Made by a program: the position numbers and the translations under genes. Under the pieces are notes generated by a model. It was not told the origin of the DNA. It did no database searches and saw only the letters and a list, made by a program, of their open reading frames with translations. A stretch of 64,000 nt of DNA from the NCBI RefSeq assembly GCF_006715025.1, contig NZ_VFMK01000001.1, positions 2,418,001 through 2,482,000 of the forward strand. Reading direction: 5' to 3'. This DNA is from Serratia fonticola. Its GTDB lineage: Bacteria; Pseudomonadota; Gammaproteobacteria; Enterobacterales; Enterobacteriaceae. Below are positions 17,349-26,284 of this stretch, in pieces (position 1 is the first letter of the stretch; each line of letters opens with the position of its first letter).

Positions 17349-17457
17349 CAACCCGTTGAGCTTTTGGCAGATTTAGTCTGCCGAAGCACGTTTCAGGCTA
17401 GGTTGGTACAGATAATGCCCGCGCTCAGCAGGGCGTATACCAAGGGCTCACCCTGAT

Positions 17458-18516
17458 TTACTCGTCGGCTAACACAAACATACCGAACGGATGGATTTGC
17501 AGGTAATAACTGTCTCCCGGTTCCGGTTGCAGCTGTGTGGCGTTAACCTGCAACAGCAGTGACTGATCGTGCCAATTCACCAACACTTCATATTGCGGGC
17601 CCATATAAGCGACTTTGCTGATGGTACAACGTTGGCTAGGCTCCCCCTGCTGACTGAGCGTGATCGCCTCCGGGCGTACACCGACCGTACATTGTTGCAG
17701 GCCGGGAGCAAATCCATGCGGTCGCGGCACCGGGTAGCCAAATATCTCTACACCGTTGCTGGTGACCTTGGCCGGGAAGATATTGGCATCGCCCATAAAA
17801 CCGGCCATAAAGCGTGAGGCAGGGTAACGGTACAACGTCTGTGGTGCCCCCATTTGCATGATCTCCCCTTTGTTCATCACCAGGACGGTATCTGAAACCG
17901 CAAAAGCCTCGCTTTGATCGTGAGTGACATACAACGAGGTGATGTTGAACTTTTGCTGCAGTTCGCGGATCTTTTCGCGCATGCTGCGGCGCAGGTTGGC
18001 ATCCAGGTTACTCAAGGGCTCATCGAACAACAGCACCTTGGGTTTGAGGATCAGCGCGCGCGCCAGGGCAACACGCTGTTGTTGCCCGCCGGAGATTTGA
18101 TCGACATAGCGTTCTTCAAAACCTTCCAGATCGACCAGCATCAGCGCTTCGCGAACCCGATCGCGGATCTCGGCTTTAGGTCGCCCTAACATTTTCAGGC
18201 CATAGCCGATGTTATCCCCCAGCGACATATGTGGGAACAATGCGTAAGACTGGAACACCATACAGATATCGCGCTGCTGAATGGAGCGATCGGTCACGTC
18301 CTCACCATCAATAAAGATCTGCCCGCTGCTGGGTTTTTCCAACCCGGCCACCAGACGCAGGACCGTGGTTTTGCCGCATCCGGAAGGGCCCAGCAGCGTG
18401 ACCATATCCCCACGTGGGATTGCCAGGCTCAGGTTGCCAATCACGGTGTTGTTACCAAAGCGTTTGGCGACGTTTTTCAGTTCAACAAAGTGCTTTTTAT
18501 CTTGCATGTCAGACAT
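17458..18516 (-). CDS. afuC: ABC transporter ATPase AfuC/FbpC type (hexose phosphate import)
   Basis: A 352-residue ATPase that powers the AfuB permease. It shows Walker A GPSGCGKTT, the signature LSGGQQQRVALAR-type motif (SGGQQQRVALARA), Walker B KVLLFDEPLSNLD, the switch His in YVTHDQSEAF, and a C-terminal TOBE-like domain (VGVRPEAITLSQQ). AAGGA lies eight bases before ATG 18516, so I use that start rather than the longer frame. Databases often call this family iron(III) importer FbpC. The partner genes here are of the Afu type, shown in Actinobacillus to import phosphorylated sugars. It is the last gene of the locus. Confidence 0.85.
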   Translation of the reverse strand: MSDMQDKKHFVELKNVAKRFGNNTVIGNLSLAIPRGDMVTLLGPSGCGKTTVLRLVAGLEKPSSGQIFIDGEDVTDRSIQQRDICMVFQSYALFPHMSLGDNIGYGLKMLGRPKAEIRDRVREALMLVDLEGFEERYVDQISGGQQQRVALARALILKPKVLLFDEPLSNLDANLRRSMREKIRELQQKFNITSLYVTHDQSEAFAVSDTVLVMNKGEIMQMGAPQTLYRYPASRFMAGFMGDANIFPAKVTSNGVEIFGYPVPRPHGFAPGLQQCTVGVRPEAITLSQQGEPSQRCTISKVAYMGPQYEVLVNWHDQSLLLQVNATQLQPEPGDSYYLQIHPFGMFVLADE

Positions 18517-18541
18517 GTTGTTCATCCTTATCCGCCGCGTA

Positions 18542-20620
18542 TCAGGCAGCATTCCTGGCTTTGGAACGCGCGACCCGCGCTTCCCCGACCAGGGCATCAA
18601 ACAGGAAAATAATCGCCAGCATCACCACGATCAGAATTGAGCCATAGGCAATGGCCACGCCATATTCGCCGTCTTCTACCCGGTTAAGGATGTAAGACGT
18701 GGCGACGCGCGTATCGGGTGTCACCAGGAAAATAATGGCGCTAACGGTGGTCATGGCGCGCACAAAGCTATAGACCAGCGCAGAGAGGATCGCCGGGCGC
18801 AGCAGCGGTAACAGGATATAGAGTACGGTCCGCAGCGAACCGGCCCGCAGGCTGAGCGAGGCCTCATCCAACGATTTATCCAACTGCCCCAAACCGGCGA
18901 TACCTGCACGAATACCCACCGGTACGTTGCGCATCACCATCGAGATAATCACGATAGCCGCGGTGCCTGTCAGATAAACCGGCGCGCTATTGAACGCCAG
19001 GATGTAGGAAACACCGGCTACGGTGCCAGGTACGGCGAAGCACAGCATGGTGCTGAATTCGATCACCTTTTTGCCACTAAACTGCTGGCGCACCACGATA
19101 TAGGCAATCAACAGACCGAATATGGCGGTGATCGGTGCGGCGATCCCGGCATACAGCAAGGTATCGAGCAGAGAAGGCCACGCGCCGTCGCTGAACCCTT
19201 GGCCGAACAGGTTGCTGAAGTTGTCCAGCGTCAGCGTGTAGTCCACCCCCCAGTTGACGGTAAAACTGCCGTAGAAAATACTGCCGTACAGCAATACGTT
19301 GAAGGCGATCCAGACATACAGCATCAGCGAAACGCCCCACACCAGCGCATTGGGCAAAGGCTGCACATCGCCATGGTTGGATTTTCCGGATATGGTCACG
19401 TAGGAACGTTTACCGATCCACATGTACTGCACGCAGAACACCAGCAATGAAAACATCAGCAAGATCACGCCCAAGGTACTGGCGGCCTGATAATCAAGCT
19501 GCGCACCGGTAATGTAGAAGTAGATCTGCGTGGCCAGAACGTCGAAGTTACCGCCCAACACCAACGGGTTGCTGAAATCGGCCAATGATTGGACGATGAC
19601 GATCAGAAACGAGTTGGCCAATGCCGGTTTCAACAAGGGGAGGAAGACCTGCGTGAAAGTCTGGAATCGGTTGGCACGCAACGTGTAGGAGGCTTCCTCC
19701 AACGAAGGGTGAATCGTTTTGATGGCACCGTCGAGGATCATGAATGACATTGGGGTAAACGCCAGCACCTGTGCCAGCCAGATACCGGTGAAGCCATACA
19801 GCCAGTTGGTATTGGTCAGGCCGAACCAGGTCACCATAAACTCGGTAATGTAGCCGGAGCGTCCCATCATCAGCGTCACGCCTAACCCGACGACAAACGG
19901 CGGCGTCACAATAGGCAAGATCGAAAAGACGCGGCCAATCAGCGCTGAGCGCCGGGCAATACGCGTGGTGTAAATCGCCAGCACCATACCAAAGAAGGTG
20001 CAGCCAATCCCCACCGCGACGGACAGCATGAAGGAGTTCCAGATCACCTGCAGAATATGGGCTTGACCCAGGATCTGCATAAACGCCAGCGGCGCGAATG
20101 CACCGGCGTCATCAGTGAACATCGGAATAAAGATGGCAATACTGGGGTAAATGATGAACAGGGTGATCAGTGCGATCACCGCCACCAAGGAGCCGAGCAC
20201 GAAGCGATCGCCCCCCAGCCATTCCAGCCTCGATAATGCCAGGGTGATCACTGCGCCCATGGCCAACAGCAACGGCAGGGTGGCGAACCCCATTCCGGTA
20301 TCGGTGGCGGCCGCGCTGATGAACACCAGTAGGCCACAGGCCAGCGCGTAACCGGCATCAAACAGGTGGCGGCCACGTTGTTTGCGGTCAGCGGCACTCG
20401 TCGGGCGCAAAATCAGGAGCAGCGGAGCGGCAAACCAAAGCAGGGCCAGGCCGATATGTGACCATCCATAGGCAGCCAGTAATTCTTCTCGGGTGGCTTC
20501 CAGCAGCCCGTAGTCCAGGCTATAGGCAGGCAGCAGGGCGAAACCGGCCAGTGCCAGCAACAGCCAGTAGAAAATAGGATCCCGCCCCTGCGCCGTGCGC
20601 AAGGTGATGGCTTCAGACAT
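18542..20620 (-). CDS. afuB: Fused ABC permease AfuB (hexose phosphate import)
   Basis: A 692-residue inner membrane permease made of two fused transmembrane domains preceded by an extra 4-5-helix N-terminal region (residues about 15-150). Each half carries the ATPase-coupling EAA loop, EEASYTLRANRFQTFTQVFL in the first and DEASLSLRAGSLRTVLYILL in the second. The length matches AfuB of Actinobacillus (about 690) rather than the roughly 520-residue SfuB/FbpB iron permeases. It lies between afuA and afuC with a stem-loop in the gap to afuA. Iron transport is the common automatic label, but the partner afuA and the uhp genes argue for sugar phosphates. Confidence 0.86.
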   Translation of the reverse strand: MSEAITLRTAQGRDPIFYWLLLALAGFALLPAYSLDYGLLEATREELLAAYGWSHIGLALLWFAAPLLLILRPTSAADRKQRGRHLFDAGYALACGLLVFISAAATDTGMGFATLPLLLAMGAVITLALSRLEWLGGDRFVLGSLVAVIALITLFIIYPSIAIFIPMFTDDAGAFAPLAFMQILGQAHILQVIWNSFMLSVAVGIGCTFFGMVLAIYTTRIARRSALIGRVFSILPIVTPPFVVGLGVTLMMGRSGYITEFMVTWFGLTNTNWLYGFTGIWLAQVLAFTPMSFMILDGAIKTIHPSLEEASYTLRANRFQTFTQVFLPLLKPALANSFLIVIVQSLADFSNPLVLGGNFDVLATQIYFYITGAQLDYQAASTLGVILLMFSLLVFCVQYMWIGKRSYVTISGKSNHGDVQPLPNALVWGVSLMLYVWIAFNVLLYGSIFYGSFTVNWGVDYTLTLDNFSNLFGQGFSDGAWPSLLDTLLYAGIAAPITAIFGLLIAYIVVRQQFSGKKVIEFSTMLCFAVPGTVAGVSYILAFNSAPVYLTGTAAIVIISMVMRNVPVGIRAGIAGLGQLDKSLDEASLSLRAGSLRTVLYILLPLLRPAILSALVYSFVRAMTTVSAIIFLVTPDTRVATSYILNRVEDGEYGVAIAYGSILIVVMLAIIFLFDALVGEARVARSKARNAA

Positions 20621-20651
20621 GATGTTCCCCGGAATTAACTAAGAGTCAGTT

Positions 20652-20670
20652 GGGCGTGTTAAACACGCCC
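20652..20670 (-). other. Intercistronic stem-loop between afuA and afuB
   Basis: GGGCGTGTT and AACACGCCC face each other around a single A, a near-perfect 19-base dyad 18 bases after the afuA stop. No T-run follows on the minus strand. Such stems after periplasmic binding protein genes usually protect the upstream mRNA and give more binding protein than permease. Confidence 0.55.
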
Positions 20671-20688
20671 TATCTATGCAGGATGGGA

Positions 20689-21720
20689 TCAGTTACCCAT
20701 CTTCACGTCGTTAACCCACTTGGAAATCAGCTTCTTACGCATGTCGGACGCGCCGTAGGTATCCATGTCGTAATCAATCAGTTTCAGTTGATCCAGCTTC
20801 AGTGAGTTGGGGGAGGTCTCTGCCGTGGTGTTGGTCAGGATCTGGTAAGACTGGCCTTTCTTCCAGGAGAGCTCCTGGGCTTCTTTAGACAAAGCCCAGT
20901 CAACGAACAGCTTGGCGTTTTCCATATTGCGGGCATTCTTGATAATGCTGATGCCGCCAATTTCATAGCCGGAACCTTCGCAAGGTGAAACCAGCGTGAG
21001 TGGGGCACCTTTTTCTTTTTCCAGCGAATAGTCGTGCAGGAAGCCGATGCCAATGGTGGTTTCACCGCGAGCGGTGTTGCGCGCCGGGGCGATACCGGAT
21101 TTGGTGTACTGCGAGATATTGCCGTTAAGCTGTTTGAGGTAATCGAAAGCGGCATCCTCGCCCCACAGCTGAGCGAAGGTGGCCAGCGCGGTGTAGGCGG
21201 TGCCAGAACTCTGTGGGTCGGCGATTTGGATCTCGCCTTTATAGATCGGGTTGGTCAAATCTTTCCAGCATTTCGGTTCTGGCAGGTTCTTTTCTTTCAG
21301 GCGATCGGTGTTGACACCAAAGCCGAGGATGCCGATATAGACTGCAGAGGAGTAGTTGCCCTTACGTTTGGCAGGATCGCGGAACTGCGGCATGATTTGC
21401 GTCAGATTGGGGGAAACATAAGGTTCCAGCAGATCCATTTCTCCGGCTTGTGATTGCGGATCCAGCGTGCCGCCGTACCAGACATCGGCCTGCGGGTTCT
21501 TCTTCTCTGCTTCCAGTTTGGCCAGGGTGCTACCAGAACCATTGCGGATAAAGCTGGTTTTAACGTCGTATTTTTCCCCAAAGGCTTTGGCTTCTTCTTC
21601 ACACATGGCGTTGGTGGCGCTGCAGTAGATCACCAGGCGTCCTTTGGCCTGGGCGTTACCGGCGAGTGCCGCCAATGCCAGAGTGGTGGCCAGTAGGGTG
21701 TTCAGAGGTGTCAATTTCAT
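20689..21720 (-). CDS. afuA: Periplasmic hexose-phosphate binding protein AfuA
   Basis: A 343-residue periplasmic binding protein with signal peptide MKLTPLNTLLATTLALAALA ending at AQA. The mature part begins KGRLVIYCSATNAMCEEEA and continues SFIRNGSGSTLAKLEAE, PQADVWYGGTLDPQSQAGEM and IADPQSSGTAYTALATF, closely matching Actinobacillus AfuA, which was shown to bind glucose-6-phosphate, fructose-6-phosphate and sedoheptulose-7-phosphate rather than iron. The tyrosine pair typical of iron-binding FbpA is not evident near the C terminus. It lies 201 bases downstream of uhpC, with room for a UhpA-controlled promoter. Confidence 0.86.
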   Translation of the reverse strand: MKLTPLNTLLATTLALAALAGNAQAKGRLVIYCSATNAMCEEEAKAFGEKYDVKTSFIRNGSGSTLAKLEAEKKNPQADVWYGGTLDPQSQAGEMDLLEPYVSPNLTQIMPQFRDPAKRKGNYSSAVYIGILGFGVNTDRLKEKNLPEPKCWKDLTNPIYKGEIQIADPQSSGTAYTALATFAQLWGEDAAFDYLKQLNGNISQYTKSGIAPARNTARGETTIGIGFLHDYSLEKEKGAPLTLVSPCEGSGYEIGGISIIKNARNMENAKLFVDWALSKEAQELSWKKGQSYQILTNTTAETSPNSLKLDQLKLIDYDMDTYGASDMRKKLISKWVNDVKMGN

Positions 21721-21769
21721 GGTGTTATCCTTTTTGTTGTTGTCTTTGTAGGGTAAAGCAAACCCATTT

Positions 21770-21808
21770 CCCCCTCACGCCAACTCTCTCCTACAGGGAG
21801 AGGGCGCT
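21770..21808. repeat. Dispersed palindromic (REP-like) element in the uhpC-afuA gap
   Basis: The segment CCCCTCACGCCAACTCTCTC followed by CTACAGGGAGAGGGCGCTG is a variant of the element at 46348-46386 (CCCCTCACCCCAACCCTCTC then CCTGTGGGAGAGGGAGCTG). Both have a CTCTCC / GGAGAG inverted core and the same orientation. It is therefore a dispersed extragenic palindrome. Here it lies about 50 bases before afuA. Confidence 0.55.
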
Positions 21809-21921
21809 GATTCGGTGCGAGGATCAATCTGTAGCACATTCAGTTCCCTATCTCTGAAGGTCAGGGGGGCGTAGGGGCGCCGCATGCTGCACCCGATTAA
21901 CCGCGCATATGACGTACTTAC

Positions 21922-23214
21922 TTATTGCTGCCGCATCTGCCCGGCCATCAACATCGGCATCAACAGCAGGCCGACGCAGGTGGCGGCCAATGCCAGCGCC
22001 GCGAAAAAACCATACCAGCCGTAATGTTGCAGCACCTGCGCCAGTGGCCATCCGGCCAGCGCGGCCCCCAGATAGGCAAACAGGCCGAGAAACCCGGTCA
22101 CAGTGCCAGCAGCATCTTTATGGCAGTGTTCCGTGGCCGCCAGGCCGATCAGCATCTGTGGTCCAAACACAAAAAACCCCAGGCTGAAAAAGCAGGCCGA
22201 AAGCAGCCCGTAGCGGTGCAACGGGGCCAGCCATAAGGCCGTCATCGCCAGAAACAGCCCGAGTGAAAACAGCAGAATCATCGGGGCACGCAGACCACGG
22301 AACAGCAGATCCGATCCCCAGCCAGCAAATAGCGCCCCCAACAACCCACCCAGTTCAAACAGTGACAACGTGGCGTTGGCTTTCATCAGGTTCACGCCAT
22401 GGCTTTCCGCCAGCCAGATATTGCCCCAATCGTTCAGCGCAATGCGTATCAGGTACACCAGGATGTAGGAGACACCGAGCAACCAGATCGTTGGATTGCG
22501 TAAAATCGTCTCGTATAACATCTGCCGCATCGGCATGGCGGGGCTTTGCTCCTCCTGCCACTGTTCCAATGGATCGCGCCGCCAATGGCCAACGGAGGGT
22601 AATCCCTGCTGCTGTGGCTTACCGCACAGTTGCCAGCACAGCCACACGCCAATCAACATGCCGAGAGTACCCGGCAGCAGTAGGGCCGATTGCCAACCGT
22701 AGTGCGAGGCCATAAAGCCAGACAGCAAGGGCACTGCGGCACCGCCCAGGCTGATCGACGTATTCCAGGTGCCCCACCAGAAACCGCGCTCGTTGCGCGA
22801 ATACCAACTGGTGAGCATCTTGGCGCAGGGCGGCCATCCCCAGCCTTGAAAGAATCCGTTCAATGTCCAAACCACCAACAGCGCGGTCAACGAATGGCAA
22901 AAGGCGAACAAAATGTTCAGTACGCCGGTGATGAACAGACCCACGCCCATAAACCAACGCACCTGGCTGCGATCGCTGACCATGCCGGAAACAAACTTCG
23001 AACCGCCATAAGCCAGATAAAACAACGTGCCCAGCAGGCCGATATCCCCTTTATCCAAGCCCAGCTCAAACTGCATCACCGGCATGGCGTAGCTGACGCT
23101 TTTGCGGGTCAGATAAAACGCCCCATATCCGACGATCATGGAAAACATCAGGCGTGGTCGCCAGTAGCGGTAACGGGCGCTGATTTGTTCTGCAGTTAAG
23201 GTGGCCGATGTCAT
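21922..23214 (-). CDS. uhpC: UhpC-like membrane sensor of external hexose phosphate
   Basis: A 430-residue 12-helix MFS protein of the organophosphate antiporter family. UhpC acts as a receptor that binds external glucose-6-phosphate and activates the kinase UhpB. Family marks are YRYWRPRLMFSMIVGYGAFY, LTRKSVSYAMPVMQFELGLD, GMVSDRSQVRWFMG, FQGWGWPPCAKMLTSWYSRN and WWGTWNTSISLGGA. Adjacent uhpB and uhpA favour the sensor role over the transporter UhpT, which is absent here. GGAGGA supports ATG 23214. A short stem-loop (23284-23300, CTAAGAC / GTCTTAG) separates it from uhpB. Confidence 0.86.
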   Translation of the reverse strand: MTSATLTAEQISARYRYWRPRLMFSMIVGYGAFYLTRKSVSYAMPVMQFELGLDKGDIGLLGTLFYLAYGGSKFVSGMVSDRSQVRWFMGVGLFITGVLNILFAFCHSLTALLVVWTLNGFFQGWGWPPCAKMLTSWYSRNERGFWWGTWNTSISLGGAAVPLLSGFMASHYGWQSALLLPGTLGMLIGVWLCWQLCGKPQQQGLPSVGHWRRDPLEQWQEEQSPAMPMRQMLYETILRNPTIWLLGVSYILVYLIRIALNDWGNIWLAESHGVNLMKANATLSLFELGGLLGALFAGWGSDLLFRGLRAPMILLFSLGLFLAMTALWLAPLHRYGLLSACFFSLGFFVFGPQMLIGLAATEHCHKDAAGTVTGFLGLFAYLGAALAGWPLAQVLQHYGWYGFFAALALAATCVGLLLMPMLMAGQMRQQ

Positions 23215-23283
23215 GGGTTCCTCCGGACATAAGGCAGTGTAAGAGGCCGCTAACAGGAAGGGATGAGACAAGGTTTTAGATGC

Positions 23284-23300
23284 CTAAGACTTAGTCTTAG
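23284..23300 (-). other. Small stem-loop after uhpB
   Basis: CTAAGAC and GTCTTAG pair over 7 bp around TTA, directly abutting the uhpB stop on the minus strand. It has no following T-run and is probably a minor mRNA stem between uhpB and uhpC. Confidence 0.35.
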
Positions 23301-24842
23301 TCAGGGTGGGCTTTTGTTCAGTTTTGTGGGCAGGTTAACAATTATGCGGGTACCATTGCGCCTTTGTAGCCGCCAATCACCGCCTAAGGCGCGTACCCGT
23401 TCTTCAATACCGCGCAGGCCAAATCCGCTGGTGGATTGATGTGGCATTCCTTGGCCGTCATCCCGTACCTCCAGCGTGATCGTCTGGTTGCTTTGGCTCA
23501 GGCTCAGGCGGATATGGCTGGCACAGGCGTGCTTGCTGATATTATTGAGCAACTCCTGGGTCACGCGATAGAGCGTGAATACTACGGTTTCGTCATCTGG
23601 AGTGGCAGGCAACTGGTAATCAAGACGAAAGTCGATCCCCTGTTCGGCAAAAGCGAATTCATCGGCCAGATGGTTCAGCGCTTTATCCAGCGCCATCTCT
23701 TCCAGTACCGGTGGGCGCAATTGCCGCAACAGCGTGCGCGTCGTGTGGTGGATGCGTTGTGAAAGCGAGTCGATTTGCTCTGCGGCCTGGCGAGTGGCTG
23801 GCGCGGTGGCACTCCGGTTAACCAGCATTGCCTGGATTTGAATGGCGGTAATATTCTGGCCAATCTCATCGTGTAATTCGCGGGCTATCGCCTTGCGCAC
23901 TTCTTCCTCGGTGCCCACCAAACGCTCCATCAAATGCCGCTTGGCCGCCAGTTCCTGTTCTAACTGCTGGCGATAACGCAGCAGCTTTTGCGCCAGTTGC
24001 TGCTGGCGGCTGATGGCGATGCCCAAACCGATTCCCAATAGGGCCTGCGTGGAGAGGAAGAGTTCCAATTCGCGCAGGTCCTGAAAGGCTCCTCCTGCCT
24101 GGCGGGTCAGGGTAATCAGCACACTGCCAAACAGGGCTGCCAACACGCCGCCTTGCCAACCAAATAGGTAAGCCATGATCACATTGGGCAGGAAAATGAA
24201 GATCAGCAGTAGGCGCTCCATCTCCGGCGCGATGGCGACCTGTACGCAAATACCTATGGTGAAAAATAACGAACACCACAGCAGTAATGAGGTACGCAAC
24301 TGTACTGCGGGTGGCCGTGGCACCGGCAGGGTGGTAACCAGTTGCTGTTTCAGATAGGCGTAAATCAGGTAGATAAAAGGTACCAACAAGATACCGCCCG
24401 TAAAGGTGGTCAGTAATGTCTGGCTGATAGGGGCCGCTATCCACGCGCCGACCAGCAACCCGCATAGCAGCGTATTGGCGGTGATGGCCGCCAGCAATAG
24501 TGACAGCCGCTGCCAGTATAGGTGATAACGATACCAGAGCCGTTGCGCCCCCCAGGCGGGTAACAGGCTTAGTAACGGCACGACCAGCATCGGTGGGGCA
24601 TTTAACAGCTGTTGATCGTGCAGCCACAGCAGCATAGCGCCTTCGGCCATGAGCAGCGTTGGCCAGTAGCGTCGGGGTAACAGGATCAGCAGCGCCAGCC
24701 GCAATCCCTGTGGTAACAACAGGACTGCTTGCTGCCCGTCATGGCTGAGGTGCAGGCTGATCGTCCACAGCGCCAGCCAACTGAGGGTGAAAAACAGCGC
24801 CAAAAATAAAGACAGCGCCAGACGGCGCAGGATCAGCCGCAC
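23301..24842 (-). CDS. uhpB: UhpB-like sensor histidine kinase
   Basis: A 513-residue inner membrane kinase. Residues about 1-280 contain eight or so membrane segments (MASE1-type sensor region). Residues about 290-505 form a HisKA_3 dimerisation helix with the phosphorylated His near residue 324 (ARELHDEIGQN) and an ATPase domain with N box ELLNNISKHA, then RDDGQGMP and GFGLRGIEERV. It should receive the signal from UhpC and phosphorylate UhpA. Translation starts at a GTG with GGAAG seven bases upstream, three bases after the uhpA stop, so the two are coupled. Confidence 0.9.
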   Translation of the reverse strand: MRLILRRLALSLFLALFFTLSWLALWTISLHLSHDGQQAVLLLPQGLRLALLILLPRRYWPTLLMAEGAMLLWLHDQQLLNAPPMLVVPLLSLLPAWGAQRLWYRYHLYWQRLSLLLAAITANTLLCGLLVGAWIAAPISQTLLTTFTGGILLVPFIYLIYAYLKQQLVTTLPVPRPPAVQLRTSLLLWCSLFFTIGICVQVAIAPEMERLLLIFIFLPNVIMAYLFGWQGGVLAALFGSVLITLTRQAGGAFQDLRELELFLSTQALLGIGLGIAISRQQQLAQKLLRYRQQLEQELAAKRHLMERLVGTEEEVRKAIARELHDEIGQNITAIQIQAMLVNRSATAPATRQAAEQIDSLSQRIHHTTRTLLRQLRPPVLEEMALDKALNHLADEFAFAEQGIDFRLDYQLPATPDDETVVFTLYRVTQELLNNISKHACASHIRLSLSQSNQTITLEVRDDGQGMPHQSTSGFGLRGIEERVRALGGDWRLQRRNGTRIIVNLPTKLNKSPP

Positions 24843-24845
24843 GGG

Positions 24846-25475
24846 TTAACTTCCGGCAAGCAACTGGTGTTGCAAAGCAAAATGCACCAGTTCAACGGTG
24901 GTGGTGCAGTGCAGCTTGCCAAGGATATTGGCACGGTGGACCTGTACGGTCTTGTGGCTCAAGGTTAACTGTTGGGCGATGGTTTTAACGCTCAGGCCAT
25001 TGACCAGTAAATCGAAGATTTCTTTTTCGCGTGGAGTGAGCACCTGCAGTTCTTTCGGCAGCTGCTGTGTGTGGCGCAGCGCACGCAAAGCATCGGCACA
25101 CAGATAGAGCCCGCCACTGCTGACGGCGCGTACCGCCTGCACCAGCTCATGCGGCCCGCAGCGTTTGGTGAGATAACCGCCAGCCCCGGCATCGATAGCG
25201 CTCTGCACAAAGGCATTGGTGTCATAAATACTGAGAATAATGGCGCGAAACGTCGGGCGCTGCAGGCGCAAACGTTTCAACAGGCTCAGGCCACTTTCGT
25301 CCGGCATGGCGATATCCAGCACCGCGACGTCGATCGGATCGCGCAGCAAATGCGGCCATGCCTGGGCCGCCGAGTCGAACTCACCGATGATACAGATATC
25401 GCTTTCCAACGACAGTAATTGGGCAAACCCGGAACGAACCACCACGTGGTCGTCTATCAGCGCAACGTTAATCAT
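24846..25475 (-). CDS. uhpA: UhpA-like response regulator (NarL/LuxR type)
   Basis: A 209-residue cytoplasmic regulator. The receiver domain (residues 1-120) has the acidic pocket IDDH and the phosphorylated Asp54 in VLDIAMPDESG, the same position as in E. coli UhpA. The LuxR-type helix-turn-helix lies at about 143-205 (LTPREKEIFDLLVNGLSVKT, LSHKTVQVHRANILGKL). It is first gene of the uhpABC-afuABC block and probably activates afuA. E. coli UhpA is a little shorter (196). The 122 bases to dpiA upstream show no strong terminator. Confidence 0.88.
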   Translation of the reverse strand: MINVALIDDHVVVRSGFAQLLSLESDICIIGEFDSAAQAWPHLLRDPIDVAVLDIAMPDESGLSLLKRLRLQRPTFRAIILSIYDTNAFVQSAIDAGAGGYLTKRCGPHELVQAVRAVSSGGLYLCADALRALRHTQQLPKELQVLTPREKEIFDLLVNGLSVKTIAQQLTLSHKTVQVHRANILGKLHCTTTVELVHFALQHQLLAGS

Positions 25476-25597
25476 AAGCCCGTAACAATTTATGTAGTTT
25501 TCCGCATCATGCTCAGGAAAAGGCTGAGGGGCAACTGTTGCGCTGTAAATTGGAAGGGAGTTAACAGATTGGCATGAAAATGGTCTGCGACAGCGAT

Positions 25598-26284
25598 TTA
25601 GCCACTGCCGGCAGCACGGTACGTGCGCTGTGGCCTGCCGACCTTGCCGTAAATCATTTCCGCAATCAGTTGATTATTGGCGGCGAAAAACTCCAGGTAG
25701 CGGCGGGCTGTGGTGCGGCTCAGGCCAATTTCCTGCGCGACGCTCTCTGCCGTATGGCACGCTTGCGGATCTTCGAACAGGGCACGTATTTTCATCAGCG
25801 TCAGTTCATCAATACCGGTGGGTAAGGCGGTCTGATCGCCGCCACGGGCGTAAGTATTGAACATCTCGTCAATACGGCGCTGATTAACTCGTGCCTTATC
25901 TTTCAATGCTTCACGCCGTTGGCTGAAACGCAACAGGGTCTGCGCCAGCCGATCATAGGCCAGGGGTTTGATCAAGTAATCAAAAACGCCATAACGCAGG
26001 GCTTCAGACACGGTTTCCATATCGCTGGCGGCGGTAATAAACACAATGCCACCCGTGAACCCTTGCAGTGTCAGTTCGCGTAACAGCTCAATACCCTGGC
26101 CGTCCGGCAGGAAATTATCCAGCAAGATCAGGTCAGGTTTGAAACGATCTGTCATCGTACGCGCCTGTGCCAGCGTTCCCGCCAGCCAAATCTGCCGGCA
26201 ACCGCCATTCTGTTTGATAAATTCCGCGTGCATTTCTGCCAGCGGGGTTTCATCTTCAACAATCAGAATATTAAGCCATTCCAT
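25598..26284 (-). CDS. dpiA: CitB/DpiA response regulator of citrate metabolism (orphan)
   Basis: A 228-residue regulator with a receiver domain (ILIVEDETPLAEMH, Asp56 in LILLDNFLPDGQG, Lys in YLIKPLAYDRL) and a C-terminal DNA-binding domain (CHTAESVAQEIGLSRTTARR, YGKVGRPQRTYR) typical of DpiA/CitB. Family members activate the divergent citC operon in response to citrate. AGGGAG precedes ATG 26284. The partner membrane kinase (DpiB/CitA) normally sits directly upstream in the same operon; here the 400 bases between this gene and citC hold no such gene, and the downstream neighbour is uhpA. Confidence 0.88.
   Translation of the reverse strand: MEWLNILIVEDETPLAEMHAEFIKQNGGCRQIWLAGTLAQARTMTDRFKPDLILLDNFLPDGQGIELLRELTLQGFTGGIVFITAASDMETVSEALRYGVFDYLIKPLAYDRLAQTLLRFSQRREALKDKARVNQRRIDEMFNTYARGGDQTALPTGIDELTLMKIRALFEDPQACHTAESVAQEIGLSRTTARRYLEFFAANNQLIAEMIYGKVGRPQRTYRAAGSG

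Noticed and set aside
17458..21720. Iron(III) ABC importer (sfuABC/fbpABC)
   Set aside because: Permease length (692), binding-protein sequence and the linked uhpABC genes fit AfuABC-type sugar-phosphate import better than SfuABC iron import.
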